A DNA stretch of 64,000 nucleotides from Mycobacterium deserti (GCF_025345615.1 NZ_JAODWD010000003.1:124001-188000); one strand, 5' to 3'. Positions 37,171-46,388 are shown, numbered from the stretch's first letter. Notes: generated by a model not told the origin, from the letters alone. A program made the numbers and translations.

Positions 37171-38724
37171 TCACGTTCGCGTCGGTTCGCGGTCCTTGGT
37201 GGCGATCGGGTCGTAGTTCTCCCAGAACGTCGCCCCGGTGATGTTCAGAGCATGCGGGTCGAATACGGGGTCGAGTCCAGCCCTCTTCTGCTTCTCGTAG
37301 TCCCACAGGGCGCGGTACGCGGGTTGTTGAAGGATGACGATTCCGATGATGTTGAGCCACGCCATCAGTCCGACGCCGATGTCGCCGAGAACCCACGCTT
37401 CGGTCGCTGTCGATACGGCGCCAAGGACCACAGATACCAGGATCAGCGCCTGCAGCATCATGGTCGCGCCGGCGCCCACTCTGCCCCCGATCACCGGGAT
37501 CGGCACCGTGGAGAATCGGCCGAGCATGAACCGCAGGTTGGTTTCGGCCATGTAGTAGTACGCGATGATCGTGGTGAAGCAGAAGAACGCCAGTGACACC
37601 GCGATGAAACTCGATCCCGCGCCGCTCCACAGGGTGTCGAAACCCGCCTGCGCGAACGCCGGTCCGACCTCGGTGTCGGAAGGAAGAATGCCGCCCTCGG
37701 CGATCAAGTCGCCGCTGTCGGACTCGCCCTCGAAGACGCGGTAGGCCCCGGTCGAGAGGATGAGGAAGCCGGTGGCAGAACAGATGAACAAAGTGTCGAC
37801 ATAAACCGCGAACGCCTGCACGAGTCCTTGCTTCGCCGGATGGGAGACTTCCGCTGCGGCCGCGGCGTGCGGGCCTGTGCCCTGGCCGGCCTCGTTGGAG
37901 TAGATCCCGCGCTTGACGCCCCACATCACTGCCGAGCCGATGATCGCCCCGAACGCGGAGTCAAGCCCGAACGCGCTGGCGAAGATCATCTCCAGCACTC
38001 CGGGGATCCGCTCGGCGTTGAACAGCACGACCACCAACGCCAGCGCGATGTAGACCACCGCCATGAAGGGCACCACGATTGATGCGAAGGCCGCGATCCG
38101 CTTGACCCCGCCGATGATGACGAAGGCCAGCACGATCACGGTGCCGACGGCTACCCACCACTTCGAGAAGCCCCACGCCGAGCTCATCGCCGAGGCCATC
38201 GAGTTGGACTGAACACTCGGAAGCAGGAGCCCGCAGGCCAGCACGGTCACTGCCGCGAAGACGAAGCCGTACACCTTGAACGCTCCCGCAGCGCGGGTGT
38301 GCGCCAGCGCTCGGCTGAGGTAATACGCGGGACCGCCGCGATATTCGCCCGTCAATCGGTCGCGCGTTTTGTAGATCTGGCCGAGGGTGCATTCGACGAA
38401 AGAAGTGGATGCGCCGAGAAACGCCACAGCCCACATCCAGAAGAGGGCACCGGGGCCGCCGAAGGCGATCGCGGTCGCGACACCGGCGATGTTTCCGGTG
38501 CCGACACGGCCGGCAAGTGACATCGTCAAAGCCTGGAACGAGGACACCCCCGACGGCGACTTCTCGCCCTTGAGCATCAACCGGATCATCTCCGGAATCT
38601 GCCGTACTTGGACGAAGCGCGACCGGATGGAGAAGTACACGCCCGCTGCCAGGCACAGGTACACCAGCGCGTTGCTCCACACATAACTGTTGACTGCGTC
38701 GAGGAATTCGGACAAATCTGCCAC
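37171..38724 (-). CDS. Alanine/glycine:cation symporter (AGCS family)
   Basis: A 517-aa secondary transporter with about ten membrane helices. The family signature FQALTMSLAGRVGTGNIAGVATAI lies near 65-88 and GGPGALFWMWAVAFLGASTSFVE follows; NEAGQGTGPHAAAAAEVSHPAKQGLVQAF near 300 is also diagnostic. It takes up alanine or glycine with sodium or protons. GTG 38724 gives VADLSEFLDAVNSYVW, a normal AGCS start; a GTG at 38790 would add 22 residues. It is convergent with the TB22.2-like gene and is not part of the M. tuberculosis gene order. Confidence 0.88.
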   Translation of the reverse strand: MADLSEFLDAVNSYVWSNALVYLCLAAGVYFSIRSRFVQVRQIPEMIRLMLKGEKSPSGVSSFQALTMSLAGRVGTGNIAGVATAIAFGGPGALFWMWAVAFLGASTSFVECTLGQIYKTRDRLTGEYRGGPAYYLSRALAHTRAAGAFKVYGFVFAAVTVLACGLLLPSVQSNSMASAMSSAWGFSKWWVAVGTVIVLAFVIIGGVKRIAAFASIVVPFMAVVYIALALVVVLFNAERIPGVLEMIFASAFGLDSAFGAIIGSAVMWGVKRGIYSNEAGQGTGPHAAAAAEVSHPAKQGLVQAFAVYVDTLFICSATGFLILSTGAYRVFEGESDSGDLIAEGGILPSDTEVGPAFAQAGFDTLWSGAGSSFIAVSLAFFCFTTIIAYYYMAETNLRFMLGRFSTVPIPVIGGRVGAGATMMLQALILVSVVLGAVSTATEAWVLGDIGVGLMAWLNIIGIVILQQPAYRALWDYEKQKRAGLDPVFDPHALNITGATFWENYDPIATKDREPTRT

Positions 38725-38861
38725 CTTGGTATCGATGCGGATGCCGGCCCCGCAGAACGAGGCATCCCGGATGCTCGCATGCGAACGCACGTCCGTTGTT
38801 ACGAATCAGTCACACTGCGGTTAGACGGCGTTAGGCGGTTGTTGCACCGCGACGAACGGCG

Positions 38862-40151
38862 TCACTTGGCAGGCGCGAAGCCGTAGACAAGGCCGTCGCT
38901 GGTGGCCGTCACGACCCGGCGATCGTGGCCGATCGAGACGCCGACGGGATAACCCGTCGCATTCGGCAGCGGGTAAGACTTGAGGGTCCGACCGTCGGCC
39001 GGATCGAACACGAGCAGCGCCTGGCCGCGCTCGCCGTCGCGCACCACGCTGTAAGCCGTGTCCGTGCCGGACTGGCTGGACGTCGACAGCGGCATGACGT
39101 CGTCACGCGTCCAAGCCACCTCGCCGCGGTCTCCGGCGTCCTTGACCGCGACCAGCTTCGCCTCCGGCCCGCCGCCGGCGACAATCAGGCCGTCCGGAGA
39201 GACCGACGGCGGCGTCTGCGCCAAAAAGTCCAGCGGCACCGACCATTTCGGCGCGCCGTCGGCCGTGTCGATCGCCCACAGCCGCCGGTCGCGGCCGTTG
39301 ACGTACACCGTCGACCCGTCGGCCGACATCACGGGACTGGCCAGCGGCCCCTCACCGACGGCGTCGCTGGTCCACTCGCGGGTGAGCAGCGGAGTCTGAC
39401 CTTCCTGATAGCGCAGGCCGACCAGCATTGGCGCCCGGGCGTCGGGTTCCCACAGTGTGAGGACGACGATGCCCGTTGCCGCCGCGAACGCCGGGGCTGC
39501 GGCGACCGGGCACCGCGCACGCGCAGGCCGACAGTCGGCGAGGCCCCGCTCAGAGTCCCTCGGGTCGACGCCCGCGACCAGATCCAGCGGTGAACCGACG
39601 ACGACGCCCTTGTGCGCGTCGAACACCAGCACTTGGCCGAGATGGGTGACGACCAGCAGGCGGCCGGGCGACAGGAGTCGCGGTGTCGTCGGCATCCCGA
39701 TCACCGGCTGACGCCAGCGGATCCACTGCGTCGGCGGGAACGACAGCATGGCGCCGGGCTGGCCGATGTAGAGGTTGTCGAACCCGTCGAAGAGAGGACT
39801 GGACGTGCCACCACCCTGCACCAGCCGCGTGCACCAGCGCTGCCGGGCGTTGTTGTCGGCCTCCCACACCATCAGCGAGCAGCCGCCGGGGGTCTGCGCA
39901 TTGACGGCCAGGTAGCTGCCGGAACCCAAGGCCGCGGCGGCGTCCAGATCGCCTTTGACCGACCGCGTCCACTCCAGCCGGAGCTCACCGGCGCCGGCAG
40001 TGGCTTCAAAACTGCTGTTGCTCGCGTCGCCGTACTGCGCGGGCCAGCCCGACGCGGGGTGCGCCTCCACCCATGAATCGGTGTCTCCGCATCCCGCCAA
40101 AGTGGCCGTGATCAGCGCTGTTGACGCCAGCACGATCGTTCGCCGGAACAC
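38862..40151 (-). CDS. PQQ-like beta-propeller lipoprotein (Rv3035-like)
   Basis: A 429-aa lipoprotein with lipobox TATLAGC (Cys at 21). The mature chain is a beta-propeller with several blades of PQQ-repeat type: NLYIGQPGAMLSF, LLVVTHLGQVLVFDAHKG, STVYVNGRDRRLWAIDTADG, GQALLVFDPADGRTL, VVTATSDGLVYGFAP. PQQ cofactor binding is not implied. GAAGAGG precedes GTG 40151. It diverges from the hexapeptide acyltransferase. An envelope scaffold role is plausible; function unknown. Confidence 0.82.
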   Translation of the reverse strand: MFRRTIVLASTALITATLAGCGDTDSWVEAHPASGWPAQYGDASNSSFEATAGAGELRLEWTRSVKGDLDAAAALGSGSYLAVNAQTPGGCSLMVWEADNNARQRWCTRLVQGGGTSSPLFDGFDNLYIGQPGAMLSFPPTQWIRWRQPVIGMPTTPRLLSPGRLLVVTHLGQVLVFDAHKGVVVGSPLDLVAGVDPRDSERGLADCRPARARCPVAAAPAFAAATGIVVLTLWEPDARAPMLVGLRYQEGQTPLLTREWTSDAVGEGPLASPVMSADGSTVYVNGRDRRLWAIDTADGAPKWSVPLDFLAQTPPSVSPDGLIVAGGGPEAKLVAVKDAGDRGEVAWTRDDVMPLSTSSQSGTDTAYSVVRDGERGQALLVFDPADGRTLKSYPLPNATGYPVGVSIGHDRRVVTATSDGLVYGFAPAK

Positions 40152-40232
40152 TCGACCTCTTCCCGTTCCTCGTTCTCAGTCCACGTGAGGGTAACCGTTG
40201 GCAGGCTCACGGCTCGCGTAGGCTTTCCGGCC

Positions 40233-40970
40233 ATGACGACGATGTGGGGCGCGCCGCTGCACAAGCGCTGGCGGGGTTCACGGCTGCGTGACCCGCGTCA
40301 AGCGAAGTTTCTGACCGTCGCGTCGCTGAAGTGGGTGCTGACCAACCGCGCCTACACACCGTGGTATCTGGTGCGCTACTGGCGGCTGCTGAAGTTCAAG
40401 CTGCGCAACCCGCACATCATCACGCGCGGCATGGTGTTCCTGGGCAAGGGCGTGGAGATCGAGGCGACTCCGGAGCTGTCGACAATGGAGATCGGCCGGT
40501 GGGTGCACATCGGCGACAAGAACACGATCCGCTGCCACGAAGGCTCACTGCGGTTCGGCGACAAGGTGGTGCTGGGCCGCGACAACGTCATCAACACCTA
40601 CCTCGACATCGAGCTCGGCGACTCGGTACTGATGGCGGACTGGTGCTACATCTGCGATTTCGACCATCGCATGGACGACATCGATGTACCGATCAAGGAC
40701 CAGGGCATCGTCAAGGGTCCGGTGCGGATCGGTCCCGACACGTGGGTCGGGGTGAAGGTCACAGTGTTGCGCAACACCACGATCGGGCGCGGGTGTGTGC
40801 TGGGTTCGCACGCGGTCGTGCGCGGGGACGTCCCGGACTTCTCGATCGCGGTCGGCGCGCCGGCCAAGGTGGTCAAGAACCGGCAGCTGGCGTGGGAGAC
40901 GTCGGCCGCGCAACGCGCCGAGCTGGCCGCCGCGCTGGCCGACATCGAGCGCAAAAAAGCGTCACGCTGA
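40233..40970 (+). CDS. Left-handed beta-helix acyltransferase (Rv3034c-like)
   Basis: A 245-aa O-acyltransferase with hexapeptide repeats from about residue 70: MEIGRWVHIGDKNTIRCHEG, FGDKVVLGRDNVINTYLDIELGDSVLMADWCYI, then the catalytic-type DHRMDDIDVPI loop and VRIGPDTWVGVKVTVLRNTTIGRGCVLGSHAVVRGDVPDFSIAVGAPAKVV. ATG 40233 is 9 nt after TAGGCT. In M. tuberculosis it lies near the methylglucose lipopolysaccharide genes, so an acyl-transfer role on those polysaccharides is possible (inference). Confidence 0.85.
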   Translation: MTTMWGAPLHKRWRGSRLRDPRQAKFLTVASLKWVLTNRAYTPWYLVRYWRLLKFKLRNPHIITRGMVFLGKGVEIEATPELSTMEIGRWVHIGDKNTIRCHEGSLRFGDKVVLGRDNVINTYLDIELGDSVLMADWCYICDFDHRMDDIDVPIKDQGIVKGPVRIGPDTWVGVKVTVLRNTTIGRGCVLGSHAVVRGDVPDFSIAVGAPAKVVKNRQLAWETSAAQRAELAAALADIERKKASR

Positions 40971-41329
40971 ACCGCACGTACGCATCGGGCCGGCCACAAC
41001 TGCGTTGGCCGCAGCGGGCACGACCTCCGAGGCATCGTAGAAGTCGACCTGGGTGACGCGACGCCGTCGAATGTGAGCCAGCCTTCTACGAGGGCGGGGT
41101 CAGTCTCGTTGCGCCGCGCTGGAATAGCTCCGCGGGCGCCCATGCAGGAAGATTGGTTCGGCGCGCAACTGGCAGCCGCGCAGGCTGACGCCACCGCGGC
41201 GGCGCCCACCGATGCGATGCCTGCCATCCCCACACCGAGAACCGTGCGCCTCGGGGTCCGGGACTCGTGTTTCGCGCGTTGTCGATCAAACCATACCGTA
41301 CAGTATGATCGAAGCGGAGTGGAGGGTTC
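40971..41329. other. Intergenic region with possible gene remnant and a TetR operator
   Basis: No intact gene. On the minus strand two frames look protein-like in sequence: VLGVGMAGIASVGAAAVASA (resembling a signal segment) around 41260-41190, and TQVDFYDASEVVPAAANAVVAG ending at a TGA near 40968. They are in different frames and could be a decayed secreted-enzyme gene. The right end carries the operator at 41293. Confidence 0.25.
41293..41306. promoter_or_regulatory. Operator 1, ATACNGTACNGTAT type
   Basis: ATACCGTACAGTAT lies 24 nt upstream of the TetR start codon. It shares the pattern ATAC-N-GTAC-N-GTAT with the site at 41909. Two copies flanking a TetR gene strongly suggest its operators. 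Confidence 0.75.
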
Positions 41330-41890
41330 ATGAACCGGAACAACACGCGAGACAAGTGGCTCGACGCCGGGCTTCGGGCGTTGGCCTCCGACGGCGCGGG
41401 TGCGGTGCGGATCGATCGAATCGCCGCCAAGCTCAAGCTCTCGAAGGGGTCTTTCCACCACCATTTCGACGGCGCGGAGGGGTACAAGAGGGAACTTCTC
41501 GCGCACTTTGAGGCCATGTCGGTCGATGCACTCGAGCAAGCGATCGACGGGGTGCAGACCTCGGGGGACGCCCGCGCTGTGCTTGGCCGGCTCACCGAAC
41601 TCGTCGCTGCAGGTAGACCCGAACTGTACTGGCCTGAGCTCGAGGTGGCGGTGCGCGCCTGGGCCACCTGGGATGCCGAAGTCCGACGAGTGCAGGGGCG
41701 CATCGACAAGGCGCGGCTGACGGCGCTGCAGCGAGTGTGGCGGCCCCACGTCGCCAACGATGCCGAGGCGCGGGTGGCCGCCCTGCTGCCGTACCTGATT
41801 GCCATCGGGGCGGCTGTGGCGGTCCCGCCCGTCGGCGCCGACGAGTTGGGACGGGTGTACGAGAAGCTGCTCCCGTTGGTGCCCCGGTGA
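41330..41890 (+). CDS. TetR family regulator of the DoxX/SnoaL genes
   Basis: A 186-aa TetR protein. HTH is IDRIAAKLKLSKGSFHHHFDGAEGYKRELL near residues 28-57. GGAGGG lies 4-9 nt before ATG 41330. The C-terminal part has conserved-looking WPELEVAVRAWATWDAEVRRV, seen in TetR proteins that control small oxidoreductase or cyclase operons. The palindrome ATACNGTACNGTAT is present both upstream of this gene and upstream of the next, so it probably represses itself and the DoxX-SnoaL pair. Confidence 0.85.
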   Translation: MNRNNTRDKWLDAGLRALASDGAGAVRIDRIAAKLKLSKGSFHHHFDGAEGYKRELLAHFEAMSVDALEQAIDGVQTSGDARAVLGRLTELVAAGRPELYWPELEVAVRAWATWDAEVRRVQGRIDKARLTALQRVWRPHVANDAEARVAALLPYLIAIGAAVAVPPVGADELGRVYEKLLPLVPR

Positions 41891-41908
41891 ACTGACGGGC
41901 TTAAAACA

Positions 41909-41922
41909 ATACGGTACGGTAT
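41909..41922. promoter_or_regulatory. Operator 2, ATACNGTACNGTAT type
   Basis: ATACGGTACGGTAT with flanking AAAAC and GTTTT lies between the TetR stop and the DoxX-like gene. Same 14-bp pattern as operator 1. Confidence 0.75.
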
Positions 41923-41954
41923 GTTTTGAATAGCGTCGAAGGAGGTGGATCAGT

Positions 41955-42314
41955 GTGACATCGTTACCCGATCCGCAGTGGCCGGTGATTGTGTTGGCTG
42001 TGATCCAGTTCGGCGATGCACTGATGTGTCTCAAGCCGCTCCGGTTCATCGAGGAGTGCTTCACGGCCGTGAACTGGCCACGCAGGTTCTGGTGGATGAT
42101 GGCGCCGATCAAATTCGCCGCGGCACTGGGCCTCATCGCGGGACTGTGGATTCCCTACCTGGGCGCGCTGACCTGCGCAGCGCTCGTTGCGTACTTCGTC
42201 TGCGCCATTGCGGCTCACATCCTCGCGCGCGACTTCGGCCGCAATCTGTTCCTCAATGCGACAGGCATGCTCGTCATCTGCATTGCCGTCGGGCTTTACT
42301 GCTTCCTCATTTGA
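41955..42314 (+). CDS. DoxX-like small membrane protein
   Basis: A 119-aa protein with four hydrophobic helices (PVIVLAVIQFGDALMCL, FWWMMAPIKFAAALGLIAGLW, LGALTCAALVAYFVCAIAAHIL, LFLNATGMLVICIAVGLYCFLI), the DoxX/DoxD-like layout. AAGGAGGT lies just upstream; GTG 41955 is used. It is 21 nt before the SnoaL-like gene in one operon under the TetR palindrome. DoxX proteins are linked to redox or thiol stress; the role here is unknown. Confidence 0.75.
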   Translation: MTSLPDPQWPVIVLAVIQFGDALMCLKPLRFIEECFTAVNWPRRFWWMMAPIKFAAALGLIAGLWIPYLGALTCAALVAYFVCAIAAHILARDFGRNLFLNATGMLVICIAVGLYCFLI

Positions 42315-42335
42315 TGTGTGAGAAAGGACGACAAC

Positions 42336-42689
42336 ATGAGCGATGTAACTGCCGCCGAAAAGCTGTATCGGCGTTGGATTCACGAGGTCTGGGCTGGTCA
42401 GCCGATCGCCGCCGACCTCGTCGCCGATGACTTCGTCGGCCATTGGCCGGGCCGCGACGTGCACGGACCCGCGGAGCTTGCCGCAATCATCGGCGAAACC
42501 CTGAACATGTTCCGCGAACTCACGTTCGAGATCGAACTCGGTCCGCTCACCGACGGCGATCTGATGGCAGGCCGCTGGATCGGGGTGGGCCAGCACGCTT
42601 CCGGTGAGGCACGCTTCTTCGGCAACGACATCCTGCGCATCGCGGACGGGCGCATCGCGGAGTACTGGCCCGGGACGTCGGCCGGCTGA
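42336..42689 (+). CDS. SnoaL-like (NTF2-fold) polyketide-cyclase-type protein
   Basis: A 117-aa NTF2-like protein. The pattern is LYRRWIHEVWAGQPIAADLVADDFVGHWPGRDVHGPAEL, then a beta-sheet with TFEIELGPLTDGDLMAGRWIGVGQHASGE and ILRIADGRIAEYWPG. GAAAGGA precedes ATG 42336. The conserved His/Asp positions fit a SnoaL-like ester cyclase, but many members only bind ligands. Operon with the DoxX-like protein. Its stop faces the glycosyltransferase stop 5 nt away. Confidence 0.82.
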   Translation: MSDVTAAEKLYRRWIHEVWAGQPIAADLVADDFVGHWPGRDVHGPAELAAIIGETLNMFRELTFEIELGPLTDGDLMAGRWIGVGQHASGEARFFGNDILRIADGRIAEYWPGTSAG

Positions 42690-42694
42690 CCCGG

Positions 42695-43933
42695 CTACCG
42701 TTGGGGCAGTGCGTGTTCGGTGATCGGGCGGCGCCGGTGGGGTTCGCGCTCCCGTCGTTTCGCGGCGAGGTACACCTGCGCGGTCTCACCGGCGATGGTG
42801 TGCCATTCGAAGTCGGAGTTGAGACGTTCCCGCGCGGCGATCGCGCGCCGCTGAGCCGCGTCGGGATCGTCGAGCACGGTCCGGACAGCCGCCGCGAGAC
42901 CCGCGACGTCTCGCGGCGGGAATGAGACGCCGGTCCGCCCGTCGATCACCGCCTCGCCGAGACCGCCGACGTTTGCGACGACCAGAGGTGTTCCCGTCGC
43001 GGCGGCCTCGAGCGCGACGATGCCGAACGGCTCGTAATGGCTTGGCAGCACGGCGGCGTCGGCGGTGTGCAGTGTGTCGACCAACGCGTCGTGGTCCAGG
43101 TGGCCTGCGAAGCGTACGGCCTTGAGTACTCTGTGCTTTCGCGCCTGCTCGACGAGCCACTGCTGCTGTGTGCCCTCACCGGCGATGGTGAGCGTCGTGC
43201 CGGGGTGCGATCGGCGGATCCGAGGCAGCGCGGCGATCGCGTCGTGAATGCCCTTCTCGTACTCGAGCCGCCCCAGATACAGCAGCTGCGCAGGTCCCGA
43301 GCGCGGTCGTCGCATGGCGAAAGGCCAACGCGCGGCTTCGATCCCGTTCCGAATCACCCGGGTCTCGGCGAGGCCGGGCCCGAATAGTTCGGTGATCTCG
43401 TCGCACATCGACGCCGAACAGGTGATGAGCGAATCGGACTCGTGAACGAGCCATGACTCGAGGGCGTGGACCTGCCGGCTGATCCGACCCGACACCCAAC
43501 CCGAGTGCCGTCCGGCTTCGGTGGCGTGAATGGTGGAAACCAGGGGGGCGTCGAAGTATTCGGCGAGGGCGATGGCCGGATGCGCGACGAGCCAGTCGTG
43601 GGCGTGCACCACGTCGGGGCGCCACGGCCTGTTGCGACACTTGATCGAGAGGCCGGCGCGCACCATCGAATGGCCCATCGCCAGCGTCCACGCCATCATG
43701 TCGGTGCCGAAGTCGAATTCGTGCGGATCCTGTGCGGCGGCGACGACGCGCACGCCCTCGGTGATCTCGTCGGTCGACGGGTGCGTGCTCGGGTCGGTGT
43801 TCGCGGGGCGACGGCTGAGCAGCACCACCTCGTGTCCGGCCTCGGCGAGCGCCGTTGCCAGGTGATGCACGTGGCGGCCCAACCCGCCGATCACCACCGG
43901 TGGGTATTCCCACGAGACCATCAGAATCTTCAT
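42695..43933 (-). CDS. GT4 alpha-glucosyltransferase (Rv3032-like)
   Basis: A 412-aa GT-B glycosyltransferase. The N-terminal domain has SWEYPPVVIGGLGRHVHHLATAL near 7-29 (glycogen-synthase-like GGLG), and HAHDWLVAHPAIAL near 110. The C-terminal domain has LYLGRLEYEKGIHDAI near 215, LPSHYEPFGIVALEAAATGTPLV near 300 with the E-x7-E motif, and GGLGEAV. Rv3032 elongates alpha-1,4-glucan for methylglucose lipopolysaccharide. It is the last gene of the operon with the GH57 and methyltransferase genes. Confidence 0.9.
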   Translation of the reverse strand: MKILMVSWEYPPVVIGGLGRHVHHLATALAEAGHEVVLLSRRPANTDPSTHPSTDEITEGVRVVAAAQDPHEFDFGTDMMAWTLAMGHSMVRAGLSIKCRNRPWRPDVVHAHDWLVAHPAIALAEYFDAPLVSTIHATEAGRHSGWVSGRISRQVHALESWLVHESDSLITCSASMCDEITELFGPGLAETRVIRNGIEAARWPFAMRRPRSGPAQLLYLGRLEYEKGIHDAIAALPRIRRSHPGTTLTIAGEGTQQQWLVEQARKHRVLKAVRFAGHLDHDALVDTLHTADAAVLPSHYEPFGIVALEAAATGTPLVVANVGGLGEAVIDGRTGVSFPPRDVAGLAAAVRTVLDDPDAAQRRAIAARERLNSDFEWHTIAGETAQVYLAAKRREREPHRRRPITEHALPQR

Positions 43934-43976
43934 CGCACGTCGGTTACCTGCGCGTGGGCGCGGACGAGGGGGTGAG

Positions 43977-45530
43977 TCACTTGGGGAGACGCCTTGCGTC
44001 GAGCGCGCCGAACAGACCGTCGGCGCGGTTCCAGCCGTCGGCCAGTCGCTGCGCGTGCTCGCGGCGGCCCGACGCCAGCGCGTCGGCGATCTCCCGCGTG
44101 GCGTGGGCGTGCAGATGTGCGCGGTAGCGCGCGTATTCGGCGGCCGAGTCCTTGCTCACCATGAAGGGCCAGTCGCTCGACACGGTGAGCAACGTCTCGC
44201 GCAGGATCTGGTCGGCTACCGAATTGCGTGCCGGCGGACCGTCGATCTCACCCAGCGCCTTGTCGACCGTCGTCAGCGCGGTGTCGACGACTTCGCTGTT
44301 CAGTTGCACCATGTCGGCGACCTGCTCGCCGGCCCACACCTGCCAGTCCTTGCCGGAACCCCATGAGCTGGGCGGCAATTCGACGGGCGAGCCCACAAAG
44401 CCGTCGGCGATCGCGTCGGCCAGCGTGCCAATCCGCACGCCCGCCTGCGGCAGCGCACGCAACACCCGTTCCAGCCACACGGGACCCTCGTGCCACCAGT
44501 GGCCGAACAACTCGGTGTCGAACGCGGCGATGACATGCGCGGGCCGGCCGAGGCGGTCGCTCTCTGAGACGAGCCGGCGCCGGACGACATCGACGAAGTC
44601 GGCGACGTGCCCGTCGATCGCGTGGTCGGCGCGCTGCGGCTCATAGGGCGCCTTCGCCTCCGATGGCACGTTGCGGCCCGTCACGCGCGACGGCTTCAGA
44701 CCGGTGGTGTGGTCGTAGGTGTGGAAGTCGCGATAGGCGGCGTGGCCGGGATAACCGGACTTCGGCGACCACACCCGATAGCTCACCTGCAGATCGCGGC
44801 CGAAGGCCACGACGTTCGACGACGCGACCGGCCTGCCCAGCGCCGTGTCGCCGTGCAGCGACGGGCCGTCGACCATGAAGTGGCCGACACCGGCTGCGGC
44901 ATAGTCGTTCTCCATACCAGGCGCGTAGGCGCACTCGGGAGCCCAGATGCCCGAGGGGGTATGCGCGAATCGCAGTGTCGCGTCGGCCAGACCCTCGCGC
45001 AGAGCGAATTCCCGCAGGCGCGGATTGAGCAGCGGCTGGAAGGGGTGTGACAGCGGGCCGCCCAGCAGTTCGATGGTGTCGCCATCGATCAACTCGCGCA
45101 GCAGCGGGCTTGCGCCGTGCGCCCACAGCGTGGAGAAGTCGTCGAGCGCCTGTTCGGCCTCGGCTTGCTCGCGAAGACCGAACGCGCGCAACGGCTCCGG
45201 CAGCGTGGTGGCCTCCAGCGCACGTAGCCGCCAGTTCGCCAGCCAATGGTGCATTCCGGCAAGGCAGTACGGATCGTCGAGCTGAGCCGTGACCACCGGC
45301 GTCATGCCGAGGGTCAGCAGATGACGCCGGTTCTCGGCCGCGAGTGTGCGCAGCACCCGCACCAGCGGGAGGTATGCCGCCGACCACGACTGGTACAGCC
45401 ATTCCTCGCCGACGGGCCAGCGGCCGTGGTGGGCCAGCCACGGCAGATGGGTGTGCAGCACAAGTGTGAACAGCCCCGGAACCGGCGCCCCGGCGACATC
45501 GGAGCGGCGTACAGGTTCGTTGGTCGTCAC
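43977..45530 (-). CDS. GH57 alpha-glucan branching-type enzyme (Rv3031-like)
   Basis: A 517-aa GH57 protein. Family motifs visible are HTHLPW near 22-27 (motif 1), GGPLSHPFQPLL (motif 2), SGIWAPECAYAPG with the nucleophile Glu (motif 3), and AAFDTELFGHWWHEGPVWLERVL with the acid/base Asp (motif 4), followed by the DUF1957-type helical C-terminal domain. It forms alpha-1,6 branches or processes 1,4-glucan in methylglucose lipopolysaccharide synthesis. GTG 45530 overlaps the upstream TGA (GTGA), indicating coupled translation. Confidence 0.92.
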   Translation of the reverse strand: MTTNEPVRRSDVAGAPVPGLFTLVLHTHLPWLAHHGRWPVGEEWLYQSWSAAYLPLVRVLRTLAAENRRHLLTLGMTPVVTAQLDDPYCLAGMHHWLANWRLRALEATTLPEPLRAFGLREQAEAEQALDDFSTLWAHGASPLLRELIDGDTIELLGGPLSHPFQPLLNPRLREFALREGLADATLRFAHTPSGIWAPECAYAPGMENDYAAAGVGHFMVDGPSLHGDTALGRPVASSNVVAFGRDLQVSYRVWSPKSGYPGHAAYRDFHTYDHTTGLKPSRVTGRNVPSEAKAPYEPQRADHAIDGHVADFVDVVRRRLVSESDRLGRPAHVIAAFDTELFGHWWHEGPVWLERVLRALPQAGVRIGTLADAIADGFVGSPVELPPSSWGSGKDWQVWAGEQVADMVQLNSEVVDTALTTVDKALGEIDGPPARNSVADQILRETLLTVSSDWPFMVSKDSAAEYARYRAHLHAHATREIADALASGRREHAQRLADGWNRADGLFGALDARRLPK

Positions 45531-46291
45531 GGCCGCACCGCGATGGCGACCAGGTCGAGGCTGTCGTCGATGTCGCGGTCGGCGGTCAGGTCGAAGTCGT
45601 CGGTCGTGACGGAAGCGACGTCGGCGAGCAGATCGGCCGGCCACGGCGCATCGGCGACCGCCCGGGCAACCTGGGCGTCGATGATCGAGCCGCCGTGCCG
45701 CGCGTCGAGCTCAATGAGCCGCGCACCGTGGTACACCCCGAGCATCGATTCGACCGAGAATCCTCCCGTGACAAGCAACTCCGTCAGCTCAGCCGCGTTC
45801 AGCTCGCGGGTGTGGAACGGGTTGAGCGGAGTGGCTGAACCGGGGGAGAAGGTGATCCGGTTCGGAGTCGACATCAAGAGCACACCGCCGGGCCGCAGCA
45901 CCCGGTGGCATTCCGCGACGAATTGCCCTTGATCCCACAGGTGTTCAATCACCTGAAAGTTGACCACCACGTCGACCTCACCGTCGGCCAGCGGCAGCGA
46001 CGCCAGGTTCCCGTGCCGCATCTGCACCCGCGGGTACCGGGCGCGCACGTGCGCGACCGTCGACTCGTCGTAGTCCAGCCCGATCACGCGACGCGCGACC
46101 TCGGCGATCAGGTCAGCGCCGTAGCCCTCGCCGCAGCCCGCCTCGAGCACGTCGCGATGCGCGCATCGCTCGGCCAGCCGCTCATAGACGACTTCGTGGC
46201 GGCGGAACCAGTAGTTCTCCTCCGCCAGGCCGGGAACTGTGCGCTCCCCGGTGAGGGGCAGGTCCGGACCGTCGGTGACGAATGCGCTCAT
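45527..46291 (-). CDS. SAM-dependent methyltransferase (Rv3030-like)
   Basis: A 254-aa methyltransferase. Motif I is VLEAGCGEGYGADLIAEVA near 48-66, then GLDYDESTVAHVRARYP, and post-motif NFQVIEHLWDQGQFVAECHRVLRPGG near 112-137. It starts the operon with the GH57 and GT4 genes; Rv3030 is proposed to methylate glucose residues of methylglucose lipopolysaccharide. ATG 46291 is used; an upstream ATG at 46336 would add 15 poorly conserved-looking residues. Confidence 0.88.
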   Translation of the reverse strand: MSAFVTDGPDLPLTGERTVPGLAEENYWFRRHEVVYERLAERCAHRDVLEAGCGEGYGADLIAEVARRVIGLDYDESTVAHVRARYPRVQMRHGNLASLPLADGEVDVVVNFQVIEHLWDQGQFVAECHRVLRPGGVLLMSTPNRITFSPGSATPLNPFHTRELNAAELTELLVTGGFSVESMLGVYHGARLIELDARHGGSIIDAQVARAVADAPWPADLLADVASVTTDDFDLTADRDIDDSLDLVAIAVRP

Positions 46292-46388
46292 TGCAAGGCA
46301 GGCTAACGCGGATCGGCCCGTCGGCGAACGGTTCACCGCCTACGGGCTGCTAGAACGCAAACTTCGACCAGCTATGGTGTTCCTGCGA

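Noticed and set aside
40646..42136. 496-codon minus-strand frame
   Set aside because: It runs antisense through the acyltransferase, the TetR gene and the DoxX-like gene, all with clear domains, ribosome sites and operators. It has no recognisable domain as a whole.
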